Source: Ditibartonella choladocola (GTDB lineage: Bacteria > Pseudomonadota > Alphaproteobacteria > Rhizobiales > Rhizobiaceae). From it: 64,000 nucleotides of DNA. The position numbers were made by a program, and so were the translations under genes. The stretch is from NCBI RefSeq assembly GCF_002007565.1, contig NZ_CP015625.1, positions 2,537,001 to 2,601,000 of the forward strand. The letters are read 5' to 3'. Each line of letters begins with the position of its first letter. The stretch's first letter is position 1. This document shows positions 59,840 through 64,000 of this stretch, one piece after another. The notes under the pieces are model-generated. The model saw nothing but the letters and a program-made list of their open reading frames with translations. It searched no databases and was not told the DNA's origin.

Positions 59840-60142
59840 ATGATACTTACCGAAAGAGAAAAGGACAAATTGTTGATCTCGATGGCTGCAATGGTTGCTC
59901 GCAAACGACTCGAACGGGGAGTAAAGCTCAATCATCCGGAAGCTGTTGCACTGATTAGCGATTTTGTCGTGGAAGGAGCGCGCGATGGCCGCACCGTTGC
60001 CGATCTCATGGAACAAGGTGCTTATGTATTGCGCCGCGATCAGGTCATGGAAGGCATTCCTGAAATGATTGAAGACATTCAGGTTGAAGCAACATTTCCC
60101 GACGGTACAAAACTTGTCACTGTCCACCATCCGATCCGTTAA
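59840..60142 (+). CDS. ureA: Urease gamma subunit UreA
   Basis: A 100-residue structural subunit. It begins [42 protein letters not shown] and ends with the typical [29 protein letters not shown]. Thirteen bases separate it from ureD. In this operon gamma and beta subunits are separate genes, with ureJ between them. Confidence 0.96.
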   Translation: MILTEREKDKLLISMAAMVARKRLERGVKLNHPEAVALISDFVVEGARDGRTVADLMEQGAYVLRRDQVMEGIPEMIEDIQVEATFPDGTKLVTVHHPIR

Positions 60143-60181
60143 GCCCGACAATTGAAAAATATAAAACTAAGGGGAACTCTC

Positions 60182-60787
60182 ATGAAACTCTTGTCAAAAT
60201 CGACAATCACAACAGCTTTGATGATTTTAACATCGACACCGGCTTTTGCCCACCTTACCGGTGTTCCACATGACCATAGCTCTTTTACAAGCGGCTTTTT
60301 ACACCCGTTAACCGGATTCGATCATATTCTTGTCATGGTTGCAGTCGGCCTATGGGCAGCTCAACTCGGTGGAAAATCGATCCTTGCAGTTCCGGCAAGT
60401 TTTGTTGTGTGTATGGCAATCGGTTTTTGGCTTGCCACAAAGGGCTTTACCCTACCTTATGTCGAACCGGTCATTCTTGCTTCCGTTATTGCAATGGGGC
60501 TCTTTGCGGCAATGGCCGTTCATCTTCCCATCATGCCCGCCATGCTCGTCGTCGGTGCTTTTGCACTTTTTCATGGTTATGCGCATGGTCTCGAACTCGA
60601 AAATTCGGAAGCCTATGCTTACGGAATCGGTTTTTCTATTGCCACAGCATTGCTTCACGGCGTCGGTATTACAATCGGCTTGGGAGCAGGCAAAATTTTT
60701 GGCCAGTCGAATGGCGCAACAGCAATCAGAATCGGCGGCGTTGCGACCACTCTTGCAGGACTTTATCTGGCATTTGCTGCCGCATGA
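60182..60787 (+). CDS. ureJ: HupE/UreJ-type membrane protein, putative nickel permease
   Basis: A 201-residue protein with a signal-like first segment (MKLLSKSTITTALMILTSTPAFA), then about six membrane helices. Metal-binding residues typical of HupE/UreJ are present: HLTGVPHDHSSF at the mature N-terminus, HPLTGFDHILVMVAVGLW, FHGYAHG and HGVGI. It is thought to import nickel for urease or hydrogenase. Start at 60182 after AAGGGGAAC. It is inserted between ureA and ureB, an order seen in some rhizobia and Brucella relatives. Confidence 0.9.
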   Translation: MKLLSKSTITTALMILTSTPAFAHLTGVPHDHSSFTSGFLHPLTGFDHILVMVAVGLWAAQLGGKSILAVPASFVVCMAIGFWLATKGFTLPYVEPVILASVIAMGLFAAMAVHLPIMPAMLVVGAFALFHGYAHGLELENSEAYAYGIGFSIATALLHGVGITIGLGAGKIFGQSNGATAIRIGGVATTLAGLYLAFAAA

Positions 60788-60828
60788 CATCGAATTCCCG
60801 CCACCCGTTCTAACAATCGGAAAGAAAT

Positions 60829-61137
60829 ATGATGGTTCCCGGAGAAATGATTACAGAATCAGGCGATATTGAAATGAATGCCGGCCGTAGCGCGATAAAA
60901 CTCAAAGTCGGCAATAGCGGCGACCGCCCTATTCAAGTGGGATCACATTATCATTTTTATGAAGCCAATCCTGCCCTTCAATTCGACCGCGAAAAAGCCC
61001 GTGGAATGCGCCTTGATATTCCGGCCGGTACAGCAGTCCGGTTTGAACCCGGACAGGAAAAAGATGTTTTCCTCATACCATTAGCGGGAAAACGGCGTGT
61101 CTTCGGTTTTCGTGCAAAAATTCAGGGAGATCTTTGA
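60829..61137 (+). CDS. ureB: Urease beta subunit UreB
   Basis: A 102-residue structural subunit with [17 protein letters not shown] at the start, [25 protein letters not shown] and [25 protein letters not shown]. Two ATG codons in a row (60829, 60832) follow GGAAAG; either may be used. Its stop overlaps the ureC start (ATGA). Confidence 0.95.
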   Translation: MMVPGEMITESGDIEMNAGRSAIKLKVGNSGDRPIQVGSHYHFYEANPALQFDREKARGMRLDIPAGTAVRFEPGQEKDVFLIPLAGKRRVFGFRAKIQGDL

Positions 61138-62846
61138 TGAGCCACAAAATTTCGCGTGCTGCTTATGCGCAAATGTTCGGGCCTACAAAAGGTGACCATA
61201 TCCGCCTTGCCGATGCAGACCTTTTTGTAACTGTCGAAGATGACAAGACAACTTATGGCGAGGAAGTCAAATTCGGTGGCGGTAAAGTTATCCGCGACGG
61301 GATGGGACAAAGCCAGTATTCACGTGAACAAGGGGCTATGGATACAGTTATCACCAATGCCCTTATTGTCGATTATACCGGCATCTACAAAGCCGATATC
61401 GGTTTGAAAGACGGTCTTATCGAAAAAATCGGTAAAGCCGGCAATCCCGATATTCAACCAAATGTCGACATCATTATTGGTCCTGCAACCGAAATTATTG
61501 CGGCGGAGGGAAAAATTGTAACCGCTGGCGGAATTGATTCACACATTCATTTTATTTGCCCCCAGCAGGTCAACGAAGCACTCTATTCCGGCGTTACAAC
61601 CATGTTTGGCGGTGGCACGGGGCCCGCGCACGGAACGCTTGCGACCACCTGCACACCGGGCCCTTGGCACTTGGCGCGCATGATACAGGCGGTAGACAGC
61701 TTGCCAATGAATATCGGCCTTGCCGGTAAAGGCAATTCGTCTTCCCCTGCCGCTTTGATCGAAATGGTCAATGCCGGTGCTTCTTCGCTCAAACTTCATG
61801 AAGATTGGGGGTCGACTCCGGCGGCAATCGACAATTGTTTGAGCGTTGCCGATGATTATGACGTGCAGGTTATGATCCACACCGATACATTGAATGAAGC
61901 GGGGTTTGTCGAAGATACAATCGCGGCATTCAAAGGCCGGACAATCCACGCCTTCCATACAGAAGGTGCCGGCGGGGGTCATGCTCCCGATATTATCCGT
62001 GTCTGCGGGTTTGAAAATGTATTGCCTGCCTCCACCAACCCCACACGCCCCTATACGGAAAACACCATTGCCGAACATCTCGATATGCTCATGGTCTGTC
62101 ACCACTTGTCGGCAAAAATACCCGAAGATGTCGCCTTTGCCGAAAGCCGCATACGCAAGGAAACAATCGCGGCGGAAGATATTCTGCATGATCTCGGCGC
62201 GTTTTCTATTATCTCGTCGGATAGTCAGGCGATGGGACGTGTCGGAGAAGTCATTATCCGCACATGGCAGACTGCCGATAAAATGAAAAAACAGCGTGGT
62301 TATTTGGGAAAAGATAGCGGGTTCAACGATAATGAGCGCGTGAAACGCTATATTGCAAAATACACAATCAATCCGGCCATTGCACAAGGAATCGGCCATG
62401 TCACCGGTTCGATAGAAAACGGTAAACGTGCCGATATTGTCATCTGGTCGCCCGCCTTTTTCGGTGTAAAACCGGATATGGTTTTGCTTGGCGGAATGAT
62501 CGTGGCGGCACCGATGGGCGACCCCAATGCATCTATTGCAACACCGCAACCGGTTCACTTCCGGCCAATGTTCGGCGCTCTCGGAAAGGCTGTCAAACAC
62601 ACATCTCTCACCTTTACCAGCAAAGCCGCCATTGATAATGGGCTTGCCGAAAAGCTAGGGCTTGAAAAGGAACTCGTTGCCGTCAAAAACACCCGCACAA
62701 TTTCCAAAAAATCCATGAAACTCAATTCTGCAACGCCGCATATTGACGTTGACCCTGAAACTTATGAAGTGCGCGCAGATGGTGAATTATTAACCTGCGA
62801 ACCGGCAAAGATACTTCCGATGGCACAACGCTATTTCCTTTATTGA
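61134..62846 (+). CDS. ureC: Urease alpha (catalytic) subunit UreC
   Basis: A 570-residue nickel amidohydrolase that splits urea to ammonia and carbamate. The active site is complete: metal His pair in [12 protein letters not shown], the carbamylated Lys in [10 protein letters not shown], metal His in [12 protein letters not shown] and [15 protein letters not shown], the flap and catalytic His in MVCHHLS, and the metal Asp in [13 protein letters not shown]. Length is typical. It should form the (UreABC)3 complex in the cytoplasm. Translationally coupled to ureB. Confidence 0.98.
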   Translation: MMSHKISRAAYAQMFGPTKGDHIRLADADLFVTVEDDKTTYGEEVKFGGGKVIRDGMGQSQYSREQGAMDTVITNALIVDYTGIYKADIGLKDGLIEKIGKAGNPDIQPNVDIIIGPATEIIAAEGKIVTAGGIDSHIHFICPQQVNEALYSGVTTMFGGGTGPAHGTLATTCTPGPWHLARMIQAVDSLPMNIGLAGKGNSSSPAALIEMVNAGASSLKLHEDWGSTPAAIDNCLSVADDYDVQVMIHTDTLNEAGFVEDTIAAFKGRTIHAFHTEGAGGGHAPDIIRVCGFENVLPASTNPTRPYTENTIAEHLDMLMVCHHLSAKIPEDVAFAESRIRKETIAAEDILHDLGAFSIISSDSQAMGRVGEVIIRTWQTADKMKKQRGYLGKDSGFNDNERVKRYIAKYTINPAIAQGIGHVTGSIENGKRADIVIWSPAFFGVKPDMVLLGGMIVAAPMGDPNASIATPQPVHFRPMFGALGKAVKHTSLTFTSKAAIDNGLAEKLGLEKELVAVKNTRTISKKSMKLNSATPHIDVDPETYEVRADGELLTCEPAKILPMAQRYFLY

Positions 62847-62853
62847 GGTTTAA

Positions 62854-63318
62854 ATGTCCTATAAAACTTTTCGAACAACAAAATATATACCGGCGTCCGA
62901 CGCCAAAGGGGTTGAAACTTCAGGTGCGCTTTCACTTTCCCATGACGAACGCCATATCCGCCGGAAATTGCTTCATTTTGCCAATGGCGATATGATTATG
63001 GTGGATTTGAAAGAACCCGTCCATCTCAAAGAAGGCGATGTTCTTGAAGCTGAAAACGGTGAATATTTTCTCATCCACGCAGCCAATGAACCACTTTATT
63101 CTGTCAAAGCGGCAACTCCCCTTGAGCTTACCCGACTTGCCTGGCATTTGGGCAACCGTCATCAAACTGTCGAAATCAAAGAAAACACGATTTTCGTGTC
63201 TCGCGATCCGGTTATTCGCGCTATGCTTGAAGGTTTAGGCGCAACCATAGAAGAAGTCGAGGCTCCTTTTCAACCTCTCCACGGAGCTTATCACGACCAT
63301 ACGGGACACCATCATTAA
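62854..63318 (+). CDS. ureE: Urease nickel-delivery chaperone UreE
   Basis: A 154-residue metallochaperone. The peptide-binding N-terminal part (SLSHDERHIRRKLLHFANGDMIMVDL) and metal-binding C-terminal part (LAWHLGNRHQTVEI) are visible, and it ends in a short His-rich tail (HDHTGHHH) that binds nickel. Seven bases after ureC. Its stop overlaps the ureF start. Confidence 0.95.
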   Translation: MSYKTFRTTKYIPASDAKGVETSGALSLSHDERHIRRKLLHFANGDMIMVDLKEPVHLKEGDVLEAENGEYFLIHAANEPLYSVKAATPLELTRLAWHLGNRHQTVEIKENTIFVSRDPVIRAMLEGLGATIEEVEAPFQPLHGAYHDHTGHHH

Positions 63319-63977
63319 TGTTGCAGGGTGACGCCTCTTTACTGCGTTTGATGACGCTTTTTTCGCCGGTCTTTCCGGTCGGAGGCTTTGCCTATAGCCA
63401 TGGTCTCGAACAGGCCGTCCATGAAAATTTTATTACGAATGCCGAAGATTTGTTTGATTGGCTTGATGCTCTTGCCAATTACGGATCTCTCCATAATGAC
63501 GCGGTTTTCATTGCCGAAGCGTGGAGATCAAACGATCAAGGAAAATCCATTATTGCCCTTGTCGAAATAGCCAATGCCAACGCTGCCTCGAAAGAACGCT
63601 TTCTGGAAATTGATTTACAAGGCCGTGCTTTTTGTACCTCGGTTGCCCAAACCGGTTTTTCAAAAGGAATCTATAAAGCTCTTCCCTATCCGGTTGCTGT
63701 GGGCGTTCTCGGACACCAATTGGAAATTTCATTGTCATCTGTTCTGACAGCCTATCTCCACACATTTCTGTCAAATCTGGTGCAGGCAGCTATAAGACTT
63801 GTTCCGCTTGGTCAAAGCGACGGGGTCAAAATAATGGCAAAGCTCGAAAAAACAATTCTTGCTATCACCGAGAACAGCGATAAGCTTACACTTGATAATC
63901 TCGGTTCATGTTGTTTTCTATCCGACATCATGGCAATGCGCCACGAAAAACTTTATTCAAGGATTTTCCGTTCATGA
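63318..63977 (+). CDS. ureF: Urease accessory protein UreF
   Basis: A 219-residue helical chaperone that works with UreD and UreG to gate nickel insertion. Signature PVFPVGGFAYSHGLEQAVHE near the start; LPYPVAVGVLGHQLEI and LSNLVQAAIRLVPLGQSDG further on. It overlaps both ureE (one base) and ureG (four bases), so the accessory genes are translationally coupled. Confidence 0.95.
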   Translation: MLQGDASLLRLMTLFSPVFPVGGFAYSHGLEQAVHENFITNAEDLFDWLDALANYGSLHNDAVFIAEAWRSNDQGKSIIALVEIANANAASKERFLEIDLQGRAFCTSVAQTGFSKGIYKALPYPVAVGVLGHQLEISLSSVLTAYLHTFLSNLVQAAIRLVPLGQSDGVKIMAKLEKTILAITENSDKLTLDNLGSCCFLSDIMAMRHEKLYSRIFRS

Positions 63978-64000
63978 CATCTTCTTATTCACCAAACGGT
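63974..64000 (+). CDS. ureG: Urease accessory GTPase UreG, first codons only (partial)
   Basis: Nine codons (MTSSYSPNG) from an ATG that overlaps the ureF stop (ATGA), cut by the right window edge. Position after ureF in a urease operon makes UreG the expected product; no GTPase motif is yet visible. Confidence 0.75.

Noticed and set aside
61539-62600. 353-codon frame antisense to ureC
   Set aside because: Shadow of ureC, whose active-site motifs are unambiguous.

Overview
This window is a stretch of chromosome from an alphaproteobacterium of the order Hyphomicrobiales (Rhizobiales), most like the Bartonellaceae/Brucellaceae. The evidence is gene content and order: rsmE followed by the first codons of gshA, a zwf-pgl-edd operon, rluD next to rpoH, serC-serA behind a candidate serC leader RNA, a PdhS-type histidine kinase, and a tRNA-His without an encoded G-1. 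The sequence leans towards AT and carries a complete urease operon. I infer, without proof, a host-associated member such as an insect-gut Bartonella relative.

Layout. 1-8.9 kb: start of gshA, rsmE, a three-gene FUSC/DUF1656/HlyD efflux module, a 47-residue membrane peptide, an aldo/keto reductase, a decaying orphan ABC ATPase and a MOSC protein. 8.9-16.9 kb: an AsmA-like protein, an envelope-sugar cluster (polysaccharide deacetylase, GT25 transferase, GT29/sialyltransferase-like protein), a LysR regulator divergent from lrgA-lrgB, and folD. 17-24.1 kb: Entner-Doudoroff operon zwf-pgl-edd and a puuA-puuB-like putrescine pair. 24.1-28.2 kb: tRNA-His, a 114-bp tandem repeat array, pyrD with a DUF952 gene, a secreted coiled-coil protein and mscL. 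28.5-41 kb: PAS histidine kinase, an FtsK-type translocase without visible membrane segments, and a proline block (putA, a frameshifted putR, proP). 41-49.7 kb: a small membrane protein, an aldehyde dehydrogenase, rluD, rpoH, a large one-helix membrane protein and purA. 49.7-54 kb: an accessory-looking stretch with a 200-bp pyrimidine-rich repeat, AT-rich DNA, a glpT that looks strikingly enterobacterial, and about 0.9 kb of decayed DNA. 54-58.9 kb: acetyltransferase, serC-serA, NmrA-like reductase and a lipoprotein. 59-64 kb: ureD-A-J-B-C-E-F-G, the last gene cut by the window end.

How the genes work together. Carbon enters through Entner-Doudoroff enzymes, a glycerol-3-phosphate antiporter, and proline and putrescine catabolism. 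Nitrogen can be recovered from urea, proline and putrescine, which fits a host gut or waste-rich niche. Osmotic control is represented by MscL and a ProP-like transporter with a C-terminal coiled coil. Most of the window is ordinary core genome. The parts most worth a second look are the GT29-like gene, the two unrelated tandem repeat arrays, the glpT island, the broken putR and the ABC gene with an in-frame stop. I did not find a convincing wholly new multi-gene system.
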